Part shown: positions 23,577 through 31,840 of the stretch, piece after piece | Layout: each line of letters starts with the position of its first letter | Numbering within the stretch: the stretch's first letter is position 1 | NCBI GenBank assembly: GCA_035545535.1 | Contig: DASZYF010000048.1 | Location: forward strand, 1 to 46,991 | Length of the DNA: 46,991 nt | Origin: DASZYF01 sp035545535 | GTDB taxonomy: Bacteria > Actinomycetota > Actinomycetes > Mycobacteriales > CAJCIY01 | Reading direction: 5' to 3' | Notes under the pieces: model-generated | What the model saw: the letters and a program-made list of their open reading frames with translations, nothing else | The model's database searches: none | What the model was told of the DNA's origin: nothing | Program-made: the position numbers and the translations under genes

Positions 23577-24371
23577 TTGGGCGCCGGGTCGGGCGTGGGC
23601 CTCGGCGTCGCCGTGCTCTGGATGAGCCTGATCGTGCTCATCCCGCTCGCGGCCGTCGTCGGCAAGGCGTTCGGGGAGGGGTGGAGCGGCTTCTGGGACG
23701 CGATCTCCGCTCGTGAGGCGCGCACCGCGCTCACCCTCACCGCGCTGCTCGCGCTCGGCGTCGCCCTGGTGAACGCGGTCATGGGCACCGTCGTCGCGTG
23801 GGTGCTGGCCCGCGACCGGTTCCGGGGCAAGTGGCTGCTCGAGCTCGTCATCGACATCCCGTTCGCGCTGCCGACGATCGTCGCCGGCCTGGTGATGCTC
23901 ACGCTCTACGGCAAGAACAGCCCGGTCGGCATCCACCTCGTCGGCACCCGCATCGGCCTGTTCGTCGCCCTGATGTTCGTGACGCTGCCGTTCACCGTGC
24001 GCACCGTGCAGCCGGTGCTGCTCGACCTCGACCGTGACGTGGAGCAGGCCGCCGCCTCGCTCGGCGCCTCACCGCTCACGACGTTCCGGCGCATCATCCT
24101 GCCGCCGATCGTGCCCGCCGTCGTCAGCGGCTCCGCGCTGTCGTTCGCGCGGGCGCTCGGCGAGTACGGCTCGCTCGTGCTGATCTCGAGCAACATCCCG
24201 TACAAGACGCAGATCGCAAGCTCGATCATCTACGGCAAGCTGCAGGACGCGCAGGACCCGGTGAACGCCGTGCGCGCCGCGTCGGCGATCGCGGTCGTGC
24301 TGCTCGTCGCCAGCCTCGTCGTGCTCGTGGTGCTCGACGTCGTGCAGCGGGTGGTGGCGCGACGTGCCTGA
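23577..24371 (+). CDS. cysT: Sulfate ABC transporter permease CysT
   Basis: Inner-membrane permease with six predicted membrane segments. The EAA-type loop that contacts the ATPase is EQAAASLGASPLTTFRRIILP (around residues 155-175). SFARALGEYGSLVLISSNIPYKT is typical of the CysT/CysU group. The start is uncertain: no ATG or GTG lies between the sbp stop and the first membrane segment. The TTG at 23577 gives 264 residues aligned with other CysT proteins; a CTG at 23496, 3 bp after the sbp stop, would add 27 residues and permit translational coupling. Confidence 0.9.
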   Translation: MGAGSGVGLGVAVLWMSLIVLIPLAAVVGKAFGEGWSGFWDAISAREARTALTLTALLALGVALVNAVMGTVVAWVLARDRFRGKWLLELVIDIPFALPTIVAGLVMLTLYGKNSPVGIHLVGTRIGLFVALMFVTLPFTVRTVQPVLLDLDRDVEQAAASLGASPLTTFRRIILPPIVPAVVSGSALSFARALGEYGSLVLISSNIPYKTQIASSIIYGKLQDAQDPVNAVRAASAIAVVLLVASLVVLVVLDVVQRVVARRA

Positions 24372-25257
24372 GCACGCAAAGGGCAGGGTGCCCAAGCCCA
24401 CCCGGCCCCGCGAGGAGTTCCAGACCCCGGCCGTCGGCGTCGTCGGATCGCGCACGACGCGCACCGCGCTGCGCGCCGTCGCGCTGCTCTACGTGGGCAT
24501 CCTCGTGCTCGTCCCCGTGCTGCTCGTCGTGTGGCGCACGTTCAAGCCGGGGCTCGGCTCGTTCTTCGACGCCATCACCGACCCGTTGGCGGTGCACGCG
24601 TTCCGCCTCACCGGCGAGGTCGCGGGCATCTCCGTCGTGCTCGACACCGTGTTCGGCATCGGTGTCGCGCTCCTGCTCGTGCGCTACCGGTTCCCGGGCA
24701 AGCGGCTGCTCTCGGCGTTCATCGACCTGCCGGTCTCCGTCTCGCCGATCGTCGTCGGCCTCGCGCTGGTGCTCGTGTACGGCTCGTCCGGCTGGTTCGG
24801 CGGAACGCTGGACCGGGCCGGCCTGCAGGTCATCAACGCGACGCCGTCGCTGGTGATCGCGACCGTGTTCGTCTCGCTGCCGCTCGTGGTGCGCGCGGTG
24901 GTGCCGGTGCTCGAGCAGGCCGGCAACGAGCAGGAGCAGGCCGCCGCATCGCTCGGGGCCCGCGCGTGGACGCAGCTCTGGCGCATCACGCTGCCCACCA
25001 TCCGGGAGGCCGTCACCTACGGCGTCGTGCTGAGCCTCGCGCGCTGCCTCGGCGAGTACGGCGCGGTGCTCGTCGTCTCCGGCAACATCGAAGGCCGGAC
25101 CGAGACCGCGACCTTGCGCATCGACAACCTCTACGAGGCGGACCTGCAGACCGACGCCGCCTACGCCATCACGTTCGTGCTCGTCCTGGTCGCGGTCGTC
25201 GCGATACTCGTGGCCGCGTACGTCCGCCGTCGTCAGGAAGCGAGCAGCGCCGCGTGA
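24364..25257 (+). CDS. cysW: Sulfate ABC transporter permease CysW
   Basis: Second permease, 297 residues. A cytoplasmic N-terminal tail of about 35 residues is followed by six membrane segments. The EAA loop is EQAAASLGARAWTQLWRITLP (about 196-216), and LARCLGEYGAVLVVSGNIEGRTET is family-specific. The GTG at 24364 overlaps cysT by 8 nt, and the 3' end overlaps cysA by 4 nt, so the operon is tightly coupled. Confidence 0.93.
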   Translation: MPEHAKGRVPKPTRPREEFQTPAVGVVGSRTTRTALRAVALLYVGILVLVPVLLVVWRTFKPGLGSFFDAITDPLAVHAFRLTGEVAGISVVLDTVFGIGVALLLVRYRFPGKRLLSAFIDLPVSVSPIVVGLALVLVYGSSGWFGGTLDRAGLQVINATPSLVIATVFVSLPLVVRAVVPVLEQAGNEQEQAAASLGARAWTQLWRITLPTIREAVTYGVVLSLARCLGEYGAVLVVSGNIEGRTETATLRIDNLYEADLQTDAAYAITFVLVLVAVVAILVAAYVRRRQEASSAA

Positions 25258-26216
25258 GCATCGAGGCGAAGGGCATCAACAAGCGGTTCGGCAGCTTCGT
25301 CGCGCTCGAAGACGTCGACCTCACCGTGGCCTCGGGAGCCCTCACCGCGCTGCTCGGCCCGAGCGGCGGCGGCAAGTCGACGCTGCTGCGCATCATCGCC
25401 GGGCTGGAGGAGCCCGACACCGGCACCGTGCTCATCGACGGCGCCGACTCCACGCAGCTGCCACCGCAGCGCCGCAACGTCGGCTTCGTCTTCCAGCACT
25501 ACGCGGCGTTCAAGCACCTCTCGGTGTTCCGCAACGTCGCGTTCGGCCTCGAGATCCGCAAGACGCCGAAGGCGGAGATCGATCGCCGGGTGACCGAGCT
25601 GCTGGAGCTCGTGCACCTCGAGCAGTTCGGCGACCGGCTGCCCTCGCAGCTCTCGGGTGGGCAGCGCCAGCGCATGGCGCTCGCCCGCGCGCTCGCGGTC
25701 GAGCCGAAGGTCCTGCTCCTCGACGAGCCGTTCGGCGCGCTCGACGCGCAGGTCCGCAAGGAGCTGCGCGACTGGCTGCGCCGCCTGCACGACGAGGTGC
25801 ACGTCACGACCGTGTTCGTCACGCACGACCAGGAGGAGGCGATGGAGGTCGCCGACGAGCTGGTCGTCATCAACCACGGGCGCATCGAGCAGGTCGGCTC
25901 GCCGGACGACGTCTACGACCGGCCGGCCAACAGCTTCGTCATGGGGTTCCTCGGCCCGGTCACGCAGCTCGGCGGGCACACGGTGCGCCCGCACGACATC
26001 GAGGTGCTCACGCAGGCCGTGACCGGCGCGATCGGCGCGGAGGTCACGCGGATGCAGCGCATCGGCTTCGAGGTGCGCGCCGAGCTGCGGGCCGACGACG
26101 GCGGCGAGCCCTGGGTGCAGCTGACCCGCGGCCAGGCCGAGTCGCTCGGCCTCGACGTGGGCAGCCGCGTGTGGCTGCGGCCCGCGCCGCACGCCTCGGT
26201 GCTCACGAGCCGCTGA
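25254..26216 (+). CDS. cysA: Sulfate ABC transporter ATP-binding protein CysA
   Basis: ATPase of 320 residues. Walker A GPSGGGKST is at 35-43, signature LSGGQRQR at 133-140, Walker B LLLDEP at 154-159, and the H-loop in VFVTHDQEEAMEVAD. A short C-terminal TOBE-like part (from about 235) follows; the protein is somewhat shorter than the 350-365 residues of enterobacterial CysA. The GTG start overlaps cysW by 4 nt. Its stop is 4 bp from the stop of the convergent lipoprotein gene. Confidence 0.95.
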   Translation: MSIEAKGINKRFGSFVALEDVDLTVASGALTALLGPSGGGKSTLLRIIAGLEEPDTGTVLIDGADSTQLPPQRRNVGFVFQHYAAFKHLSVFRNVAFGLEIRKTPKAEIDRRVTELLELVHLEQFGDRLPSQLSGGQRQRMALARALAVEPKVLLLDEPFGALDAQVRKELRDWLRRLHDEVHVTTVFVTHDQEEAMEVADELVVINHGRIEQVGSPDDVYDRPANSFVMGFLGPVTQLGGHTVRPHDIEVLTQAVTGAIGAEVTRMQRIGFEVRAELRADDGGEPWVQLTRGQAESLGLDVGSRVWLRPAPHASVLTSR

Positions 26217-26220
26217 GCGC

Positions 26221-27498
26221 CTACGGGGACGCCGACGTCGAGGGGGACGCCGACGCCGGAGCCGGCGCCGAACCCGGAGCGAACAGCACCGCGGTGACCG
26301 GGCCGCCGAGGTCGGCGCCCTGCGTGCCGCCCTTGGTGACGATCTTCAGGTGCTGGTCGCCGCGCGGGCCGTACTTCTCGCCCTCGCCGCCGATGCGGGC
26401 GTGCACGTAGGCGAGCAGCCCGCCGGGCCCGCGGCTCGCCGCGAGCGCGTCGTTGGCGACCACCTGCCAGCCGGTGCCGTGCAGCTCGGCGAAGTCGGTG
26501 GGGTAGCCCGCGCCCTGCCCGTTGCCGCACGCGACGAGCGTCGCGCCCACGACGTGGTCGGTGGAGACGGTGAGGTTGATCGCGCGCTCGATCGCGCCCG
26601 CCGGTGATGCGGGCAACGCGATCTGCGTCGCCGGTGTGCCGGGCGCGACGACGAGCACCACGGAGGCCGGCGGCACGCCGCAGCCGTCGGTGTGGTCGCC
26701 CTGCTCGGCGGCGATGTAGCCGTCGCGGCCGGCGGCGCCGTTGACGAGCGGGGCGTCCTGCGGGTCGGCGAGGCTGCCGAGGTCGATCGCGGTGCCGGCG
26801 CCGTTGACCTCCACGAGGTGCGCGGTCGCGCCCGTCCCGACGGTGAGCAGCAGGCCGCCGGGCTCGGCGCCGGCGACGGAGGCGAGCAGCTGCCCGTCGT
26901 CGGGGGTGTCGAGGTTCACGACCTGGCCCTGGAAGCGCACGGTGCGCGCGGCGCCCGGGCGGCCGGTGCCGTCGTACGGCGTGACGCGCGTGTCGGTCAT
27001 CATCAGCAGGCCCATGTCGGTCGTCGTCGCGACGGCCGCGCCGTTGCTCGGCCCGCTGATGACGACGTGCTTGCCGGTGCTGCTGTCGTAGAGGCCGTAG
27101 GCGATGCCCTCGACCCCTGGGGCGAGCTGGCTCCAGGAGAGGTAGCGGCCGTTGCGTGACCACTGCAGGTCCGACATCCCGGCGCCGGGCCCGGCGGCGA
27201 TGGTGTCGCTCACCGGCTGCGGCGGAGAGGTCGGCTGGCCGTTGGCGCCGAGCCCGACGACGAACACCGCGGTGGGGGTCGCGTACGCGAGCCGGGCGAC
27301 GGGAGCGGCCGGGGTGGGGGAGGCGGACGGGCTCGCGCTGTCCGAGGCGCCGGCCGACGGCGACGGGCTGTCCGAGCCGGCGGGTGCGGAGGTCTGCGAC
27401 ACGGCCGACGGGCCGCCACCGTTGCCGCCGGCCGAGCAGGCGCTGAGCGCGGCGGCGGCCGCGACGGCGGCGACGGGGAAGCGGATGAGCCGGTGCAC
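26221..27498 (-). CDS. Putative lipoprotein with Ser/Pro linker and beta-propeller-like region
   Basis: Protein of 425 residues from the GTG at 27498. The signal FPVAAVAAAAALSAC gives lipobox LSAC, then a low-complexity Ser/Pro/Ala/Gly linker of about 65 residues. The following 300 residues have repeated strands of the kind seen in WD40/TolB-like propellers (for example MSDLQWSRNGRYLSWSQLA). A second Ser/Pro/Ala-rich tail ends the protein. It is anchored outside the membrane; the function is not known. It is convergent with cysA and 54 bp upstream of nothing co-directional that suggests a pathway. Confidence 0.75.
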   Translation of the reverse strand: MHRLIRFPVAAVAAAAALSACSAGGNGGGPSAVSQTSAPAGSDSPSPSAGASDSASPSASPTPAAPVARLAYATPTAVFVVGLGANGQPTSPPQPVSDTIAAGPGAGMSDLQWSRNGRYLSWSQLAPGVEGIAYGLYDSSTGKHVVISGPSNGAAVATTTDMGLLMMTDTRVTPYDGTGRPGAARTVRFQGQVVNLDTPDDGQLLASVAGAEPGGLLLTVGTGATAHLVEVNGAGTAIDLGSLADPQDAPLVNGAAGRDGYIAAEQGDHTDGCGVPPASVVLVVAPGTPATQIALPASPAGAIERAINLTVSTDHVVGATLVACGNGQGAGYPTDFAELHGTGWQVVANDALAASRGPGGLLAYVHARIGGEGEKYGPRGDQHLKIVTKGGTQGADLGGPVTAVLFAPGSAPAPASASPSTSASP

Positions 27499-27615
27499 GC
27501 CGTCAGTGTCGCGTGCGCACCGCGGCTTCCTCGGCAGGTGGTCGTGGTGCGTCGGGACCATCGCCGGTGGTCGGGCCGGCGTGCTCCGAGCCGGCCGTCG
27601 CGGCCTCGGCGCGCG

Positions 27616-28746
27616 TCAGGCCTGGAGCTGCTCCACCACGTGGTCGATGCAGGCGGTGAGGGCCTCGACGTCCGCCGGCTCGACCGCGGGGAACATCGCG
27701 ATGCGGAGCTGGTTCTTGCCGAGCTTGCGGTAGGGCTCGGTGTCGACGACGCCGTGACGGCGCAGCACCTTCGCGATCGCCGCGGCGTCGATCGCGTCGT
27801 CGAAGTCGACGGTGCCGACGACCTGGCTGCGCTTGTCGGGGTCGGTGACGAACGGCGTCGCGAACGGGCTCTTCTCGGCCCACGTGTACAGGCGCGCGCT
27901 CGAGTCGGCGGTGCGCTCGTTGCACCAGGTGAGGCCGCCGTTGCCGTTCATCCACTCGACCTGGTCGACCATCAGCGCGATCGTCGCCAGCGCGGGGGTG
28001 TTGTAGGTCTGGTCCTTGGTGCTGTTGTCGACGGCGATCTCGAGGTCGAGGAACGCGGGGACGTAGCGGGTCGGGACGATCTGCTTGCTGCGCTCCAGCG
28101 CGGCGGGGGACATGAGCGCGATCCAGAGCCCGCCGTCGGAGGCGAAGCACTTCTGCGGCGCGAAGTAGTACACGTCGTACTCGCGGGCGTCGGCGAGCAG
28201 GCCGCCGGCGCCGGAGGTCGCGTCGACGAGGTGCAGGGCGTTGCTGTCGGCGCCGACGGGACGCTTGACCGGCTTGGCGACGCCGGTGCTCGTCTCGTTG
28301 TGCGGGGTCGCGTAGACGTCGATGCCGGGGGCGGGCTGCCAGTCGGGGTGGTCGCCCGGGTCGGAGCTGACGATGACCGGATCGGACAGGAACGGCGCCG
28401 CCTTGGTCGAGTCACCGAACTTGGCGCCGAACTCGCCGAACGCGAGGTGCTGCGCCTTGTCCTGCACGAGGCAGAAGGTGGCGACCTCCCAGAACGCGGT
28501 GGTGCCGCCGTTGCCGAGCACGACCTCGTAGCCGTCGGGCAGCGCGAACAGGTCGCGCAGGCCGCTGCGGAGGCGCCCGACGACGTCCTTCACCGTGCTC
28601 TGGCGGTGCGACGTCCCCATGTAGGTGCGGCCGAGGGACGCGAGCGCGTCGAGCTGCGCGGGGCGGACCTTGCTCGGGCCGGAGCCGAAGCGACCGTCCT
28701 GCGGGAGGAGGCCGGCGGGGATGGTGATGCTGCTGACGTCGGTCAC
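27616..28746 (-). CDS. serC: Phosphoserine aminotransferase
   Basis: PLP enzyme of 376 residues in the serine pathway (3-phosphohydroxypyruvate plus glutamate to phosphoserine). The PLP lysine is Lys199 in YFAPQKCFASDGG. The substrate-binding start FGSGPSKVRP and TSHRQSTVK are those of the actinobacterial/mycobacterial SerC group. GTG start at 28746. It stands 52 bp downstream of nothing on its own strand except the citrate synthase gene, which ends at 28799, so the two might be read together. Serine feeds cysteine synthesis, which suits the nearby sulfur genes. Confidence 0.94.
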   Translation of the reverse strand: MTDVSSITIPAGLLPQDGRFGSGPSKVRPAQLDALASLGRTYMGTSHRQSTVKDVVGRLRSGLRDLFALPDGYEVVLGNGGTTAFWEVATFCLVQDKAQHLAFGEFGAKFGDSTKAAPFLSDPVIVSSDPGDHPDWQPAPGIDVYATPHNETSTGVAKPVKRPVGADSNALHLVDATSGAGGLLADAREYDVYYFAPQKCFASDGGLWIALMSPAALERSKQIVPTRYVPAFLDLEIAVDNSTKDQTYNTPALATIALMVDQVEWMNGNGGLTWCNERTADSSARLYTWAEKSPFATPFVTDPDKRSQVVGTVDFDDAIDAAAIAKVLRRHGVVDTEPYRKLGKNQLRIAMFPAVEPADVEALTACIDHVVEQLQA

Positions 28747-28798
28747 GACCCCAGTCTCCCAGGGGTGTCGAAGCCGTTCCCCCGGGATGTGAGGGGGA

Positions 28799-29899
28799 CT
28801 ACAGGCCGCCCTGGACGTCGGAGAGCGGGCGCGGGTCCGGGCCGACGTAGCGCGCGCTCGGGCGCACGAGCCGGTTGAGCTTCTTCTGCTCGAGGATGTG
28901 CGCGCTCCAGCCGGCCGTGCGGGCGCAGGTGAACATCGAGGTGAACATGTGCGCGGGGACCTCGGCGAAGTCGAGGACGACCGCGGACCAGAACTCGACG
29001 TTGGTGCGCAGCGGGCGGTCGGGGTAGCGCTCGGTGAGCTCGGCGATGGCGGCCTGCTCGAGGGCGTCGGCGACCTCGTAGCGGGTGGAGCCGAGCTCCT
29101 TCGCGGTGCGGCGCAGCACGCGGGCTCGCGGGTCCTCGGCGCGGTAGACGCGGTGGCCGAAGCCCATGAGGCGCTCGCCCTTGTCGAGGACGCCCTTCAC
29201 GTAGGCGACCGGGTCGCCGGTGCGCTCGACGTCGTCGAGCATCGACAGCACGCGGCTGGGGGCGCCGCCGTGCAGCGGGCCGGAGAGGGCGCCGATGGCG
29301 GAGCTCATGCAGGCGGCGGCGTCGGCGCCGGTGCCGGCGACGACGCGGGCGGTGAAGGTGCTCGCGTTCATGCCGTGCTCGGCGGCGGAGACGAAGTAGG
29401 CGTCGACGGCCTTGACGTGCGCGGGGTTCAGCTCACCGCGCCAGCGCAGCATGAAGCGCTCGACGATCGTCTCGCACTTGTCGACCTCCTTCTGCGGGAC
29501 GGCCGGCTGGCCGAGGCCGCGGGCGGCCTGCGCGACGAAGGACAGCGCGGTGACGCTGATGCGGGCGAGGTCCTCGCGGACCTGCTCCTCGTCGATGTCG
29601 AGCATCTGGTGCAGGCCCCAGTAGGGGGCGAGCATCGCGATCGCGGACTGCACGTCGACGCGGATGTCGCCGGAGTGCACGGGGACGGGGAACGGCTCGG
29701 CCGGCGGGAGGCCGGGCTTGAAGTGGCCGTCGACCAGCAGGCCCCAGACCTGGCCGAACGTGACCCGGCCGACGAGGTCCTCGATGTCGACGCCGCGGTA
29801 GCGGAGCGCAGAGCCCTCCTTGTCCGGCTCGGCGATCTCGCTCTCGAAGGCGATGACGCCCTCGAGGCCGGGCTTGAAGTTCGGGTCGCGCTCAGCCAT
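28799..29899 (-). CDS. Citrate synthase (type 2, actinobacterial)
   Basis: Protein of 366 residues. The active-site histidines are in GPLHGGAPSRV and MGFGHRVYR, and the catalytic aspartate is in the EFWSAVVLDF region. It begins ERDPNFKPGLEGVIAFESEI, like citrate synthase 2 (CitA type) of actinobacteria, shorter than the main 430-residue GltA. ATG at 29899 with GAGGAG 8 nt upstream. It is divergent from pdxH with 63-69 bp between starts. It condenses acetyl-CoA and oxaloacetate; whether it serves the TCA cycle or 2-methylcitrate formation cannot be told. Confidence 0.92.
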   Translation of the reverse strand: MAERDPNFKPGLEGVIAFESEIAEPDKEGSALRYRGVDIEDLVGRVTFGQVWGLLVDGHFKPGLPPAEPFPVPVHSGDIRVDVQSAIAMLAPYWGLHQMLDIDEEQVREDLARISVTALSFVAQAARGLGQPAVPQKEVDKCETIVERFMLRWRGELNPAHVKAVDAYFVSAAEHGMNASTFTARVVAGTGADAAACMSSAIGALSGPLHGGAPSRVLSMLDDVERTGDPVAYVKGVLDKGERLMGFGHRVYRAEDPRARVLRRTAKELGSTRYEVADALEQAAIAELTERYPDRPLRTNVEFWSAVVLDFAEVPAHMFTSMFTCARTAGWSAHILEQKKLNRLVRPSARYVGPDPRPLSDVQGGL

Positions 29900-29968
29900 G
29901 TTCCGGCTCCTCGCCTGTGGTCCAGTGCCTGTCTCTTCTTCGGTAACGGCATTCTTGCGTACGTGCCC

Positions 29969-30571
29969 ATGACCCCGCGGGGAACCCTGTCCGAAGCCGA
30001 TCTGGCCGGGACCTGGTGGGAGCAGTTCGCGGCCTGGCAGGCCGAGGCGTCCGCGTCGGAGCTGTTCACCGAGCCCACCGCGGCGGTGCTCTCGACCGAT
30101 GGGCCGCACTCCCGGACCGTGCTGGTGAAGCAGGTCGACGCCCGGGGCTTCGTGTTCTTCACCAACCGGCAGTCCCGCAAGGGGGCCGACATCGCGCGGG
30201 TGCCGCGAGCCGCCCTGACGTTCCCCTGGTACGCGCTGTCCCGGCAGGTGAACGTGGTGGGCACGGTCGTCCTCGTGGACGACGCGGAGAGCGACGCGTA
30301 CTTCGCCTCGCGGCCGCGGGGCGCCCAGCTGGGGGCGTGGGCGTCGGCGCAGTCGGCGGTGGTCGCCGGACGGGGTGTGCTCGACGCGCTGGTCGCCGAG
30401 ATGACGGAGCGGTTCGCGGGCATGGACGTGCCGCGCCCGCCGCACTGGGGCGGCTACCGGGTGCAGCCGGAGAGCGTGGAGCTCTGGCAGGGACGGGCGG
30501 ACCGGCTGCACGACAGGCTCCGCTACCGCCGCGAGGGCGAGGGCTGGGTCATCGAGCGGCTGTCGCCCTAA
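29969..30571 (+). CDS. pdxH: Pyridoxamine 5'-phosphate oxidase
   Basis: FMN enzyme of 200 residues that oxidises pyridoxine/pyridoxamine phosphate to PLP. Typical stretches: SRTVLVKQVDARGFVFFTN, SRKGADIARVPRAALTFPWY, RQVNVVGTV, and PPHWGGYRVQPESVELWQG followed by RLHDRLRYRR (the Arg-Leu-His-Asp-Arg motif). ATG at 29969 or GTG at 29963 are both possible. Its product is the cofactor of the nearby SerC. Confidence 0.95.
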   Translation: MTPRGTLSEADLAGTWWEQFAAWQAEASASELFTEPTAAVLSTDGPHSRTVLVKQVDARGFVFFTNRQSRKGADIARVPRAALTFPWYALSRQVNVVGTVVLVDDAESDAYFASRPRGAQLGAWASAQSAVVAGRGVLDALVAEMTERFAGMDVPRPPHWGGYRVQPESVELWQGRADRLHDRLRYRREGEGWVIERLSP

Positions 30572-30643
30572 GCCAGCCCGCGGTGGTGCGGCGCCGGGAA
30601 CCACCGAGGTCGACTGCACGGGGGCGCACTAGGTTCGTGAGAC

Positions 30644-31840
30644 GTGGCGACCTCACCGGTGTTCAACCCGGTGACGATCGGCCCCACCACTCTGCGCAAC
30701 CGGATCGTCAAGGCGGCGACGTTCGAGGGCATGAGCTTCAAGGGCCAGGTCAGCGACGCGCTCATCGACTTCCACCGCACCGTCGCCGCCGGCGGAGTCG
30801 GGATGACGACCGTCGCCTACTGCGCCGTCTCGCCCGAGGGCCGCGGTGCGCCCAACGAGATCGTGCTGCGCGACGACGCGCTCGACGGGCTCACCCGGAT
30901 CGCGCGGGCCGTGCACGACGAGGGCGCCGCCATCTCCGCGCAGATCGGGCACGCCGGTCCGGTCGGCACCTCGCGCGTCACCGGCGCGATGGCGCTCGCG
31001 GCCAGCAACGGCATGGGGCCGCTCGGCAACCGCTACCACGCGATGACCCGCGACGACATCGAGCGCGTCACCCGCAGCTTCGCCGACGGCGCGCGCGTGC
31101 TCGCCGACGCCGGCTTCGACGCGCTCGAGCTGCACTTCGGCCACCACTACCTGCTCAACTCCTTCCTCAGCCCGCGGTTCAACCGGCGCAAGGACGACTA
31201 CGGCGGCCCCGTCGCCCACCGCGTCCGCTTCCACCGCGAGGTCGCGCAGGCCGTCAAGGACGCCGTCGGCGACCGGCTCGCGGTGACCGCGAAGTGGGAG
31301 ATGATCGACGGCGTCCCGCGCGGCCTGTGGCTCTCCGAGAGCATCGAAGCGGCGAAGCTGCTCGAGTCCGACGGCACCGTCGACGCCATGCAGCTCACGT
31401 GCGGCGGCAGCCTCGCCAACCCGATGTTCCTGTTCCGCGGTGACGTCCCGCGCGAGGAGTTCGCCGCGACGCTGCCTCCCGCCATCCGCCTCGGCTTCAA
31501 GGTCGTCGGCAAGCGCTTCATGCCGGAGTACCCGTTCGAGGAGGCCTACTTCCTCGGCTACGCACGCCAGTTCCGCGACGCGCTGCGCATGCCGCTGATC
31601 CTGCTGGGCGGCGTCACCCGGCTGAGCACCGCGGAGCAGGCCCTCGACGAGGGCTTCGTCGCCGTCGCGATGGGTCGTGCGCTGCTCCGCGAACCCGACC
31701 TGCCGCAGCGCTGGCAGGCCGGCGCGGCGAGCACCTCGCTCTGCGTGCACTGCAACAAGTGCATGCCCACGATCTACCGCGGCACGCACTGCGTGCTCGT
31801 CAGTCCCAGGGACCGCCCCGGGCTCCGCGTCCTGTCGTGA
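30644..31840 (+). CDS. OYE-family NADH:flavin oxidoreductase with C-terminal cysteine cluster
   Basis: FMN TIM-barrel enzyme of 398 residues. FNPVTIGPTTLRNRIVKAAT opens the barrel, QIGHAGP and HFGHHYLLNSFLSPRFNRR are the substrate/FMN-binding stretches, and GGVTR with AMGRALLREPDL binds the flavin phosphate. The C-terminus has CVHCNKC and a further Cys (GTHC), a [4Fe-4S]-type cluster as in 2,4-dienoyl-CoA reductases, but the FAD/NAD domain of those enzymes is missing. GTG 30644 has no ribosome binding site; TAGGTT 8 bp upstream suggests a leaderless transcript. It overlaps the next MFS gene by 4 nt. Confidence 0.88.
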   Translation: MATSPVFNPVTIGPTTLRNRIVKAATFEGMSFKGQVSDALIDFHRTVAAGGVGMTTVAYCAVSPEGRGAPNEIVLRDDALDGLTRIARAVHDEGAAISAQIGHAGPVGTSRVTGAMALAASNGMGPLGNRYHAMTRDDIERVTRSFADGARVLADAGFDALELHFGHHYLLNSFLSPRFNRRKDDYGGPVAHRVRFHREVAQAVKDAVGDRLAVTAKWEMIDGVPRGLWLSESIEAAKLLESDGTVDAMQLTCGGSLANPMFLFRGDVPREEFAATLPPAIRLGFKVVGKRFMPEYPFEEAYFLGYARQFRDALRMPLILLGGVTRLSTAEQALDEGFVAVAMGRALLREPDLPQRWQAGAASTSLCVHCNKCMPTIYRGTHCVLVSPRDRPGLRVLS

